64,000 nucleotides of DNA, from NCBI GenBank assembly GCA_032615215.1, contig CP128433.1:2687501-2751500 (forward strand), written 5' to 3'. The notes under the pieces are model-generated. The model saw only the letters and a list, made by a program, of their open reading frames with translations, searched no databases and was not told where the DNA came from. Below are positions 1 through 6,760 of the stretch, in pieces. Made by a program: the position numbers and the translations under genes. How positions within the stretch are numbered: the stretch's first letter is position 1; every line of letters begins with the position of its first letter. This DNA comes from Microbulbifer sp. MKSA007 (lineage in GTDB: Bacteria > Pseudomonadota > Gammaproteobacteria > Pseudomonadales > Cellvibrionaceae).

Positions 1-1
1 T

Positions 2-184
2 CGCCGGATTATTAAAGCCGTTAAGGCCTTGCGCCAGCACGACAGGGAAGAGGCCAAGAAACGCGAGGAGGCGTATCGAAGTGGCAAAGAACGAGAACAC
101 CAAACACCGCAACAATCACAGCCTTTACCTGGCGAAGAGTGGCTACGGCAAAACTCAGACGTTGCGCCGCCGATCAGGAATTGA
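2..184 (+). CDS. C-terminal end of an upstream phage gene (partial)
   Basis: An open frame enters from the left edge and ends at the TGA at 182-184. The visible 60 residues are strongly charged in the first half (Lys/Arg/Glu-rich, likely helical) and then Gln/Pro-rich, which looks more like a real protein tail than random translation. It overlaps the ATPase gene by about 100 nt in another frame; compact overlaps recur throughout this element. No function can be assigned. The ATPase frame is also open to the left edge, so the alternative is that the ATPase is longer and this frame is fortuitous. Confidence 0.4.
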   Translation, partial: RRIIKAVKALRQHDREEAKKREEAYRSGKEREHQTPQQSQPLPGEEWLRQNSDVAPPIRN

Positions 185-728
185 TGAGCGCGGACGGGTG
201 ATTCTGTGGGACCCAAACAAGGACCATGAAGCAGACGCGCGGTTTACAAAGTTGAGTGAGTTCTTCCGTGGGCTGGCTTCTGCAGAGCGATCCGGCAAGG
301 CGTATCGAGTGGCCTATGTGGGCGACGCACACCCAAACTATTTTGAAAAGTGGGCACAGGCGGCGTGGTCGGTTCTGGACGGTAACCGCCTAACTTATTT
401 GTTGGTGGAAGAGTACAGCAACTGCTGTCGCACTCCGGGGACGCTTGAAATCGAGCGGGACTATCATCACCGCATGCTTTGGACTCAGGCCCGCAAGTAT
501 GGAGGTGTGATTCATGCAACCAGCCAGCGGCCGCAGTTGATCACCAAGGATGCGCTCGGCAATGCTGGGCACATCTGGGCCGGGCGTATGGATAGTAGGG
601 CCGCGCGGGCTGTTGCTGATGAGATAGATGTTCCTTGGCAAGAATTTAAATCCATGGATGTGGGCCAGTTTTACTACCGCGCTGAAGGTGGGGAGGCTGA
701 AAAAATCCAAGTTTTCACGCCGATTTAA
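81..728 (+). CDS. DJR phage genome-packaging ATPase (FtsK/HerA, A32-like)
   Basis: Predicted genome-packaging ATPase of a tailless membrane-containing phage, about the size of PM2 P9. A P-loop AKSGYGKT lies near residues 19-26, with a Walker B-like hydrophobic stretch ending in EE (LLVEEYSN, about residue 108-115). The ATSQRP motif near residue 146 is the typical signature of A32-type packaging ATPases. I take the GTG at 81 as start because GAGGAG sits about 10 nt upstream. The capsid gene follows after one small membrane-protein gene, the ATPase/capsid pairing seen in corticovirus-like prophages. Family and role come from motifs; the exact lineage is inferred. Confidence 0.85.
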   Translation: MAKNENTKHRNNHSLYLAKSGYGKTQTLRRRSGIDERGRVILWDPNKDHEADARFTKLSEFFRGLASAERSGKAYRVAYVGDAHPNYFEKWAQAAWSVLDGNRLTYLLVEEYSNCCRTPGTLEIERDYHHRMLWTQARKYGGVIHATSQRPQLITKDALGNAGHIWAGRMDSRAARAVADEIDVPWQEFKSMDVGQFYYRAEGGEAEKIQVFTPI

Positions 729-735
729 GCGAAAA

Positions 736-785
736 GTGAAGCGGTGAAGCGAAAAGGTGAAGCGACCGGGCTTGATTGGTGAAGC
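736..785 (+). repeat. Four direct GTGAAGC repeats
   Basis: GTGAAGC occurs at 736-742, 744-750, 757-763 and 779-785, in the short gap between the packaging ATPase and the next small gene. The spacing is irregular. It could be an iteron-like protein site, a translation-related sequence or slippage. No function is shown. Confidence 0.5.
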
Positions 786-843
786 AGAACCCATGTGACA
801 AAACCCTCGCAAATTGTTCGAAGACAACCGAGGGACTGAGTCC

Positions 844-1014
844 ATGCTTCCAAATTCCGTTGACCGCGCTGTCCGCGACAACGTCGACAAAAAAATAGTT
901 ATCTCGTCTGCGATTGGTGCGGCGCTTTTGGGCGTCGTCACTTTCGTGGCTGTAAAAACAGGTATTAAGCCCCTGGCCAAAGCTGCGAAAGTGGCGAAGA
1001 ACGGGAGCAAGTAA
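844..1014 (+). CDS. Small phage membrane protein
   Basis: A 56-residue protein with a short charged N-terminus, one clear hydrophobic segment (about residues 20-40) and a Lys-rich tail, as expected of a virion inner-membrane peptide. A TTG 30 nt upstream would extend it. I prefer the ATG at 844 because GAGGGAC lies at a suitable distance before it. It sits between the packaging ATPase and the capsid gene; the capsid ATG follows 2 nt after its stop. PM2-type phages carry many such small membrane proteins. The exact role is unknown. Confidence 0.6.
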   Translation: MLPNSVDRAVRDNVDKKIVISSAIGAALLGVVTFVAVKTGIKPLAKAAKVAKNGSK

Positions 1015-1016
1015 GA

Positions 1017-1847
1017 ATGCGCAATACATTCCGCCTTGCCCCTGCTGAGGGTGTTGCCGCTGGTGCAACGGCTACCATTCGTCTCCCTGGTCCGCGCTGT
1101 TACCACGGTGTAACGATTCAGACCAGTTTCCCCCGCTCTAAGATCAACGCGATTCGAATCGCCGCGAATAACCGCACAGTGCAGGAATACACTGGAGAAG
1201 CCATTGACGTATTTAATGCGTTTGATGGGCGACAGGAGGGCAATGATACCTTTTTGAGTATCCCCTTCGATCAAACTGGCTTGAAGTTGCGCGGCCATGA
1301 GGAGCAAACCGCATTTAATGTGGGCTCTATGGAGATTAAGAATGGCGCTGCAACGGGTGTGATTCTGGGGGATTTGGAGCTTCAGATTGATATTGATGCA
1401 ACTGCGTCAACGCCGGTTATTCACAACGCCTGGGCGACTATTTCGCCAGTGAAAGAAGGTGGACCCGGCGCACTCCGCAGTATCTACCGCTTGCCCGGTG
1501 TCCAGGGTGTTACAGGCCGTTGGGATTATGACAAGTTACCCAAAGGTACCCGCGCCTCGCAGTTTCTGTCACGCCTGTTTATCAAGTCTTCCTATATCAC
1601 GGAAATTGAGCTGGAGCGTGACACGCGCACAATCTGGGAGCGCACCAACGATCTCAATACTTGGCTCCAAAATGACGGGGAGCGATTCCCTCAAGGGGGT
1701 TGGTTCGTTATCGATTTCTCTGAAGAGGGCTATGGAGAAAATAAGCTGGATTGCCGCACTGCGCGCGATCTGCGTTTGAAAATCACTAGCTCAAACTCTG
1801 AAACAGTCGAGATGTTTGCCGAATACATTGGCGAGCTAGAAGTATAA
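1017..1847 (+). CDS. Double-jelly-roll major capsid protein (PM2 P2-like)
   Basis: 276 residues, close to the roughly 270 of PM2 P2. The N-terminus opens with a short Arg/Asn stretch and an Ala/Gly-rich strand (MRNTFRLAP...). The C-terminus has a DLRLKI strand followed by an EYIGELEV-type last strand, which resembles the end of corticovirus P2 as I remember it. The protein is rich in alternating hydrophobic residues with no membrane segment, consistent with an all-beta capsomer. It lies between small membrane proteins and just downstream of the packaging ATPase. Homology is by pattern recognition; a structure prediction should show two stacked jelly rolls. Confidence 0.8.
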   Translation: MRNTFRLAPAEGVAAGATATIRLPGPRCYHGVTIQTSFPRSKINAIRIAANNRTVQEYTGEAIDVFNAFDGRQEGNDTFLSIPFDQTGLKLRGHEEQTAFNVGSMEIKNGAATGVILGDLELQIDIDATASTPVIHNAWATISPVKEGGPGALRSIYRLPGVQGVTGRWDYDKLPKGTRASQFLSRLFIKSSYITEIELERDTRTIWERTNDLNTWLQNDGERFPQGGWFVIDFSEEGYGENKLDCRTARDLRLKITSSNSETVEMFAEYIGELEV

Positions 1848-1858
1848 GGGGGTGGGCT

Positions 1859-2161
1859 ATGTCCGATTCTAGTAACCCTTTTGTTGACTTCACTAATGTT
1901 CTGATTGGTGGCGCGCTGCAGTGGAAACAGCTCGATCAGCCGCCACCACTGCCAGCGCAACCGGATAACGCCACAGCGGTTCCCACATATCCGACACAGC
2001 CAAATACTGCTTACGGTGGGCCGGGAATGACCGCCGTAAACACCACGGCTGTGAATTCGCCGTATCAGACAAGTTTCGCGGGCATGTCCTTTGATAACCG
2101 CTTTCTGCTGCTGTCGGGGCTGGCTGTGGGTACCGCAATTTTGTTAAAGGCGGTTAAGTAA
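1859..2161 (+). CDS. Phage virion membrane protein, Pro-rich
   Basis: 100 residues. A Pro/Gln/Thr-rich middle section (about residues 25-60) precedes a hydrophobic C-terminal anchor of roughly 20 residues ending in a Lys-rich tail. A strong purine-rich ribosome-binding site (GGGGGTGGG) lies just before the ATG. It follows the capsid gene by 11 nt and its stop overlaps the next ATG (TAATG). A flexible exposed arm tethered to the inner membrane is plausible for a penton-, spike-base- or cement-like protein, but this is inference only. Confidence 0.6.
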   Translation: MSDSSNPFVDFTNVLIGGALQWKQLDQPPPLPAQPDNATAVPTYPTQPNTAYGGPGMTAVNTTAVNSPYQTSFAGMSFDNRFLLLSGLAVGTAILLKAVK

Positions 2162-2372
2162 TGCTTGGCTCTCTCACAAGTCTAACGGGTGGCGGCGGCC
2201 TGGATATGAGCGGGGGCCTTCCTCTGCGAGCGGTGGCACGGCTTCCGGTGGTAGCAGTGGCAATAAGGTTTTCACCTTCAACAATGCCGGCGGCACTTCT
2301 GGGCTAACCAATCAGCAAATGCTGATTGGTGGTGCCTTAATCCTGGGGGCTATATACCTGTGGAAAAAGTAA
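2161..2372 (+). pseudogene. Gly/Ser-rich phage membrane protein, frameshifted in a G run
   Basis: Translation from the ATG at 2161 gives a Gly-rich start (MLGSLTSLTGGGG...). After the GGGGG run at 2212-2216 it drifts into unlike sequence and stops early. The -1 frame from that point continues as a Ser/Gly-rich linker, a NNAGGTSGLTNQQ segment, a hydrophobic anchor and a WKK tail, ending at the TAA at 2370-2372. Together the halves make a roughly 70-residue protein resembling its upstream neighbour: low-complexity arm plus C-terminal anchor. One missing G would explain it. Sequencing error, real decay and programmed frameshifting are all possible. Confidence 0.6.
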
Positions 2373-2794
2373 CTTTCACACCAGTGAAGTGGCCCAACCG
2401 AGAGGCGGTTAATCAGTTCGCCAAAACCCCCGGCGTTCTATGTCGTGAGGTTATTTGTGAGCTGGACTCCGGTGCTGCGAATCTATGGCTGGCCAAGTCA
2501 CCGAACACTCTGGGCTGGATAGTGACGCGATTAGAGGGGCGGGAGCTAGTCGTCTGTGCGGCTGCAGGTGCAGGGATGGGGCCAGCGTTTAGAGAAATCA
2601 AAGCCGGGGGGTTAGGTGATCACTATGATTCGATCCGCTGCCATACCAGCAATTGGCGTGTAGAGGCTATTTGCCAGCGCGTCGGGTTGGAGTTCTCTGA
2701 AGTGATTTATCACGGGGGTGAATCGTGGGCGGTAAATCAAAATCTAAGAGCAGTCAGACAACCAACCAAAATGATACTACTTGGAACTTTGTAG
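2360..2794 (+). CDS. Phage protein with GNAT-like features
   Basis: 144 residues, GTG start at 2360 preceded by a G-rich site, overlapping the previous gene by 13 nt. The middle has hydrophobic strands with WIVTRLEGRELVV followed by an Ala/Gly-rich turn (residues 50-75). The RCHTS...VEAICQRVGLEFSE stretch (about 93-115) resembles the last helix-strand of GNAT-type acetyltransferases. Soluble, with no membrane segment. The C-terminal 25 residues overlap the next gene. The acetyltransferase-like reading is tentative; no substrate can be named. Confidence 0.55.
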   Translation: MEKVTFTPVKWPNREAVNQFAKTPGVLCREVICELDSGAANLWLAKSPNTLGWIVTRLEGRELVVCAAAGAGMGPAFREIKAGGLGDHYDSIRCHTSNWRVEAICQRVGLEFSEVIYHGGESWAVNQNLRAVRQPTKMILLGTL

Positions 2795-3330
2795 AAGGTT
2801 CTGGCGATGGCGATCGCATGAACCTTGTGCTCGATGGTGGCTCCTCAATTGGCAATATTACGCAAACTGATCATGGGGCTATCGATGCTGCGGCGCGTAT
2901 GGCTCGCGTTGCGTTTGATTCTGCTGCGGTGCTCAATCGGGGATCAACGGACTTAGGAATGACTGCGATTGAGGAGACAGTGGGTGCAGCCAATAATTTT
3001 GCTGCGCGTAGTCTTGATCTGGTTGATACAGGTTTTGACTATGCCCGTGATGTGAATCGCGATGCGGTGGACGCTGTTCTAGATGGTCAAGACAGTAGTC
3101 TTGATTTTGCATCTCAAACCATGTCGATGACTATCGCCGCAATGTCTAAGGATGCAGACGCCTCCCGCAAACAAACATCTGATCAGATTGAAAGAGCTTT
3201 TGCCCTGGCTAACCTGCACAGCCGCAGTGAGGGCGGGGAAGCTATGGATCAGTCCATAAAAGTATTGGGTTGGGGTGGTGCCGCCGTTGCCTCAATCGCA
3301 GTTTTAGCAATGTTTCGGGGTAAAAAATGA
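2725..3330 (+). CDS. Phage virion protein with C-terminal membrane anchor
   Basis: 201 residues, GTG start at 2725 behind a GGGGGTGAAT site. The N-terminus is Lys/Ser/Gln/Asn-rich and looks disordered. Residues 50-165 are Ala- and Asp-rich with heptad-like hydrophobics, suggesting long helices or a coiled coil. A hydrophobic anchor (about 180-195) ends in RGKK. Such helical anchored proteins commonly lie in the membrane layer under DJR capsids. It overlaps the genes on both sides (4 nt with the spike candidate). The specific function is unknown. Confidence 0.65.
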   Translation: MGGKSKSKSSQTTNQNDTTWNFVEGSGDGDRMNLVLDGGSSIGNITQTDHGAIDAAARMARVAFDSAAVLNRGSTDLGMTAIEETVGAANNFAARSLDLVDTGFDYARDVNRDAVDAVLDGQDSSLDFASQTMSMTIAAMSKDADASRKQTSDQIERAFALANLHSRSEGGEAMDQSIKVLGWGGAAVASIAVLAMFRGKK

Positions 3331-4862
3331 TAAAGAACATGCAACCAATTCGCCGAGAGTTGCAGGCGGGAATTCCTGTGACGGTTGAAGTAGGAGGTGA
3401 ATTTGTCTTTATCGATCAGGGCGATGATATAGAGATTCGCATTGATGGCATGATCATGCCGCGTCGCCGTGCGGGGGATGTAATGCGGGGCTCTAGTGCT
3501 TTTAGCCGAGTTACATTGACCAGTGATACCGACCAGACCGTTGATATAGTAGTAGGGTTTGGCGAGTACAATCGATTGATTGTATCTGGCGAGATGAACA
3601 TCTCCGCATATGTTACGACAGGGCGAGGGGTGAGCTCCGTTTTGCCGATGGCAATTACCAAGACAGTAGGCCTGGAGTCAACTGATCAGTGGTTCGCTGC
3701 TGGAGGAAGCTATTTTAAGCATTCTATTGATGACGCAAATACTGAGTGCACACAAACCGGCGGTATATTCTATTGGGATGGCTCTTTTTACGCGATCTTT
3801 CCTGAAGGCTTGGCCCGGTATGAGGTGGGGGATTATTTGGTAGAGCCTACGTCTGCTCAAACTCAGCCAACTGAGTTTATTGCCTGGGCTGGTGGGGAAG
3901 AAATTCCACACACTACATTCTCAGAACACTCCGAAAATTCCAGATGTACAGGCGCAACGATTACAAAGTCCGGGGAAATCTATTTCCATATGAACGGGGC
4001 TTTGTGGTGGTCTCATATTGAAACGTTAGAACTGTTTAATATGTCAGGTGAGAACCTGACAAATCCGGTTCAGGTTCATGATGGCGTAACTGACTCAGAT
4101 AACTACTGCACTATTGGTCTATCTGGCAACAGTTACTACTGGATTCAGTTGATATATGACGAAAACGACAATACTGACGGGTATTTCTATTTGGTTGGTG
4201 TTGATATTGATAGCCGTCACGTGACTACTACAAAGCTAGGTAATGGGGTCTTTACAATAAATTCTGGTGCGACCTTTAACTATGGTTTTGTTGAGGATTC
4301 GGGAGCGTTGATTGTATATGTTGATCAAGGTGCCGAACGGGAAGGGCTTTATGAATTCGATACAAGCGGAACCCTTATAGGCGAATGGTTTAATCACACC
4401 TTTATGGGGAACGAGATTAACTACCCATTTGGTGCAACTGAAGTTTATGGTGCTGCTCTAAGTCCAGACAAAAAGCTAGTTTGTTATGGCGAGTCGGGTG
4501 AGGTTGTTGTTGGGTTGTCAAAGTCAACATCTGTATATGCAACTTTGTATATTCAGGATGGTAGTGATACGGCAACCCGCGTTTACCATACGATTGATGA
4601 TTGGCGCTCTATCTTTTCCCGCAATGGTGGAAAGATTATTTACGGCGGTGTAATTCAAGCGATGTTATCGGTAGTAAATGAGGGCGTTACAGATAATTAC
4701 CTTGATTATATTACTAGCGTTGAATTCTATGATGGGCGCTTAACCAGAAAATACGATACCGGTACACAATCGTTCGCCCAGCGTGGTGTGACTGATGGCT
4801 TCCCGTATTTTCTGGAGTCCTCAGTCACAATCGAAATTCTCCCAGAATTTTTTGACCAATGA
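3327..4862 (+). CDS. Candidate spike / receptor-binding protein
   Basis: 511 residues, by far the largest structural gene of the element. The first 100 residues are a compact beta-rich domain that could attach to a capsid vertex. The rest is Gly/Asp/Tyr/Trp-rich with repeated short strand patterns, which suggests a beta-propeller or beta-helix type binding head. No signal peptide or membrane span. It ends with ATGA overlap to the peptidase gene. Spike identity is inferred from size, composition and position; PM2 P1, the corticovirus spike, is shorter (about 335 residues). Confidence 0.55.
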   Translation: MIKNMQPIRRELQAGIPVTVEVGGEFVFIDQGDDIEIRIDGMIMPRRRAGDVMRGSSAFSRVTLTSDTDQTVDIVVGFGEYNRLIVSGEMNISAYVTTGRGVSSVLPMAITKTVGLESTDQWFAAGGSYFKHSIDDANTECTQTGGIFYWDGSFYAIFPEGLARYEVGDYLVEPTSAQTQPTEFIAWAGGEEIPHTTFSEHSENSRCTGATITKSGEIYFHMNGALWWSHIETLELFNMSGENLTNPVQVHDGVTDSDNYCTIGLSGNSYYWIQLIYDENDNTDGYFYLVGVDIDSRHVTTTKLGNGVFTINSGATFNYGFVEDSGALIVYVDQGAEREGLYEFDTSGTLIGEWFNHTFMGNEINYPFGATEVYGAALSPDKKLVCYGESGEVVVGLSKSTSVYATLYIQDGSDTATRVYHTIDDWRSIFSRNGGKIIYGGVIQAMLSVVNEGVTDNYLDYITSVEFYDGRLTRKYDTGTQSFAQRGVTDGFPYFLESSVTIEILPEFFDQ

Positions 4863-5365
4863 ATAAGTTAATGCTTGCCGCGTTGGTGGGCGCGGTAGCA
4901 ATAGGAGTAGGGGGGCGCTATATGACTAGACCGAAATTGAATCACTTTTCTGAAGGTGAGTTTGGGGTTTGGTATCCGCTAATGTCAGCGGATTTATTGC
5001 TGAAGCTGGACCGATACCGGGAGGCATGGGGCGGTCGAGTGGTGATCTCAAAGGCTGATGGTGGAATAGGGCGCAAGGATGAGACCCACAGCCAGCACAA
5101 TGTTTTACGTTGGGGTGAAGTAAGGGCCGTTGATGTATTTCCACAGATTCAGGATGTTCACGGTAATTGGCAATATTTGAGCACCACTGAAGAGTTAGAG
5201 CGAGCCTATCAAGTCGCGCGGGATACAGGTTTTACCGGGATTGGACTCTATACCGATACCGAGCCGGGCTATATGGTGCATCTCGACAATCGGCCGGGTG
5301 ATGATATTGCAACATGGTCTCGCATTGCTGGTGAATATCGCGGAATAAGTGAGGCCCTGGTGTGA
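4859..5365 (+). CDS. M15-type peptidoglycan peptidase (phage lysin)
   Basis: 168 residues. A hydrophobic N-terminal segment (residues 3-22) is a signal anchor, and the rest is a periplasmic D-Ala-D-Ala carboxypeptidase-like domain. The zinc-site pattern is visible: SQHN near residue 79, RAVDVFP near residue 91 (His/Asp pair), and MVHLD near residue 138 giving the third ligand. A virion-borne or lysis-phase enzyme that opens the cell wall is the likely role. Overlaps of 4 nt on both sides place it in the late operon. The M15 family is fairly clear; entry versus lysis is not. Confidence 0.75.
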   Translation: MNKLMLAALVGAVAIGVGGRYMTRPKLNHFSEGEFGVWYPLMSADLLLKLDRYREAWGGRVVISKADGGIGRKDETHSQHNVLRWGEVRAVDVFPQIQDVHGNWQYLSTTEELERAYQVARDTGFTGIGLYTDTEPGYMVHLDNRPGDDIATWSRIAGEYRGISEALV

Positions 5366-5661
5366 GTGTAAGTTTCCGTATTGATGGCTTAATGATCCTA
5401 ACGGGGGTCGCTGTTACTGCTGTGGGCGTTGCTTGGTTTAATCGTGGGCGATTGCTGGACAAGATTAACCCTACTAGTGACCAAAATATTGTGTACCAAG
5501 GAATGGGCGGTATTGGCGATGCCGTAGGCATACCGAATACCGACAGCCGTGGTGTGGCACTAGATGATTACATTTTCGCGGCGATAGATCAGATAAATCC
5601 ATTCAATGACAGTGACGTTTACAGCGACTATGTAATTTGGGGTAAGGAGATAGCACCGTGA
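5362..5661 (+). CDS. Small phage membrane protein
   Basis: 99 residues with a GTG start overlapping the peptidase stop by 4 nt. One N-terminal hydrophobic segment (residues 8-27) is followed by an acidic, Asn/Asp-rich soluble tail. It resembles a single-span membrane protein with its bulk on one face. It lies in the lysis/late block after the lysin, so a spanin- or virion-membrane role is possible, but there is no lipobox or coiled coil to support a spanin. No family recognised. Confidence 0.55.
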   Translation: MSVSFRIDGLMILTGVAVTAVGVAWFNRGRLLDKINPTSDQNIVYQGMGGIGDAVGIPNTDSRGVALDDYIFAAIDQINPFNDSDVYSDYVIWGKEIAP

Positions 5662-5747
5662 AGCAATTTTTGATTACGGTAGCGGCGGGCGTTACGGTGG
5701 CCGTGATTGTCCGGGCAATGAATGAGGGGCGCCAAAGTGTCAGCTAG
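5658..5747 (+). CDS. 29-residue phage membrane peptide
   Basis: A very short gene: the GTG at 5658 overlaps the preceding stop by 4 nt, stop TAG at 5745-5747. The product is a single hydrophobic helix (Val/Ala/Gly-rich, about residues 4-20) with a polar tail. The overlap structure on both sides matches the rest of this operon. Tiny one-span proteins are typical of PRD1- and PM2-like virions. Confidence 0.5.
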   Translation: MKQFLITVAAGVTVAVIVRAMNEGRQSVS

Positions 5748-6051
5748 TGTCGGCTTAACTGTTTTGGGGTTTATTAAAAGCTGGTGGGATTCCAAACAAG
5801 AAAGTCGAGTAGCTGAAAGTCAGGCGCGGGCATTGCGTATACAGCACGGAATACCTGGCTGGGCTGACGAGTATCTTATTGTGGTGTGGTCTTATCCATT
5901 TATTGCCCAGTTTATTCCTGGTCTGCGTGAAAGTGCAGCTCAAGGTTTAACAGCTGCGGCTTCATTACCTGATTGGTATATAGGCGGATTTATATCGATA
6001 TCGTTTGCGGTATTTGGGATTAATAAATTATTTCAGTGGAAGAAAAAATAG
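5737..6051 (+). CDS. Small phage membrane protein, possible holin-like
   Basis: 104 residues from the GTG at 5737, chosen because AGGGG lies 7 nt before it; an ATG at 5722 would add 5 residues. An amphipathic Lys/Gln/Arg-rich region (12-30) is followed by two hydrophobic segments (about 43-60 and 72-95) and a WKKK end. Two spans plus a basic tail, close to the lysin gene, would fit a holin, but this is weak inference. Its stop overlaps the next GTG (TAGTG). Confidence 0.5.
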   Translation: MSASVGLTVLGFIKSWWDSKQESRVAESQARALRIQHGIPGWADEYLIVVWSYPFIAQFIPGLRESAAQGLTAAASLPDWYIGGFISISFAVFGINKLFQWKKK

Positions 6052-6179
6052 TGGAATTTGATTTAGGTAGTTTCGTTTCTGCAGCGTTTGGAGCTGGTGC
6101 AGCCTGGGCAGGAATCAAAGCCGACTTGGCTGCTATGCGGCGCGATATTGACAGGCTAATGAGTAAAGTTTTCGACTGA
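6051..6179 (+). CDS. 42-residue phage protein
   Basis: The GTG at 6051 overlaps the upstream TAG by one base; stop TGA at 6177-6179. The product has a hydrophobic Ala/Gly-rich N-terminal half and a charged helical C-terminal half (MRRDIDRLMSK). It is the last gene of the tightly packed + strand block, so it marks the probable right end of the coding part of the prophage. No family recognised. Confidence 0.45.
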   Translation: MEFDLGSFVSAAFGAGAAWAGIKADLAAMRRDIDRLMSKVFD

Positions 6180-6760
6180 CTATCTCGGATCGGTGCGCGA
6201 ATATTTTGCGGATAATGCTCAAAATTAGGTTTTTGCGCATTTTGTGAGAAAAAACACTATATATTTTTTTGTTCTTAAAACTGGCTAATATTTATACCAA
6301 TTGTAGGAAATATGGCTCAAATGGCGCGTATATATAGGTTATTAGGCTCAGTTTGAAATTAGGATCTTGACAGGTCTGAAATTGGCACTAGGACGGATAT
6401 TCTATTTATTCCGATATTCACAAATATCGGAAATAGCGGGAGCCCTGGTGGGGCCTAGGTTTGAACTTTTTTCTTGGCGGTTTTTTCCGATATCCATGTC
6501 TCCCCTTGGCCTGAGTATGAACGGTTTTTGTGTTCAGGTCGAATCTGGATGCAATCCAGCTCCCCGATAATCCCCTGTAGTACTCCCATAACCCTCTCCG
6601 TTTGTTTTGGTCCTGGTTAACCAGGTCGGTGTTTATGCTCGCGAGAAGCTGCCGGAGCGGCTGACTTTCGTTAGCGATGGACGTCAAACGGAGCCGGGTT
6701 ATCTAGCAAGATTCCAGCTCCATTGCCTGAGTCATAAGAAAGCCTTATGAACGCGTTCAG
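6180..6760. other. Non-coding junction right of the prophage
   Basis: Starts AT-rich (T run near 6263-6271), then holds a perfect hairpin at 6409-6432 and another TTCCGATATC copy near 6485. Short open frames exist on both strands but lack plausible start context or composition. Likely the prophage/chromosome junction or the tail of a decayed gene. No tRNA and no convincing attachment site can be named from one end alone. Confidence 0.5.
6409..6432. promoter_or_regulatory. Perfect inverted repeat TTCCGATATT-N4-AATATCGGAA
   Basis: Ten-base arms are perfectly complementary with a CACA spacer. A further TTCCGATAT copy occurs about 75 bp downstream. No T-run follows on either strand, so an operator or a phage end/recombination site is as likely as a terminator. 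Confidence 0.5.

Noticed and set aside
390..1307. 305-residue open frame on the - strand
   Set aside because: Lies antisense to the packaging ATPase, a small membrane gene and the capsid gene, with no ribosome-binding site and atypical composition.
6190..6345. Possible XerCD/dif-like attachment site
   Set aside because: Stretches beginning GGTGCGCGAAT and TGGCGCGTATA match only one arm of a dif site weakly; the second arm and a duplicate at the other end are not visible.
6367..6687. Short open frames on both strands right of the prophage
   Set aside because: No usable start context and low-quality composition; at best a decayed gene fragment, so not annotated as a gene.
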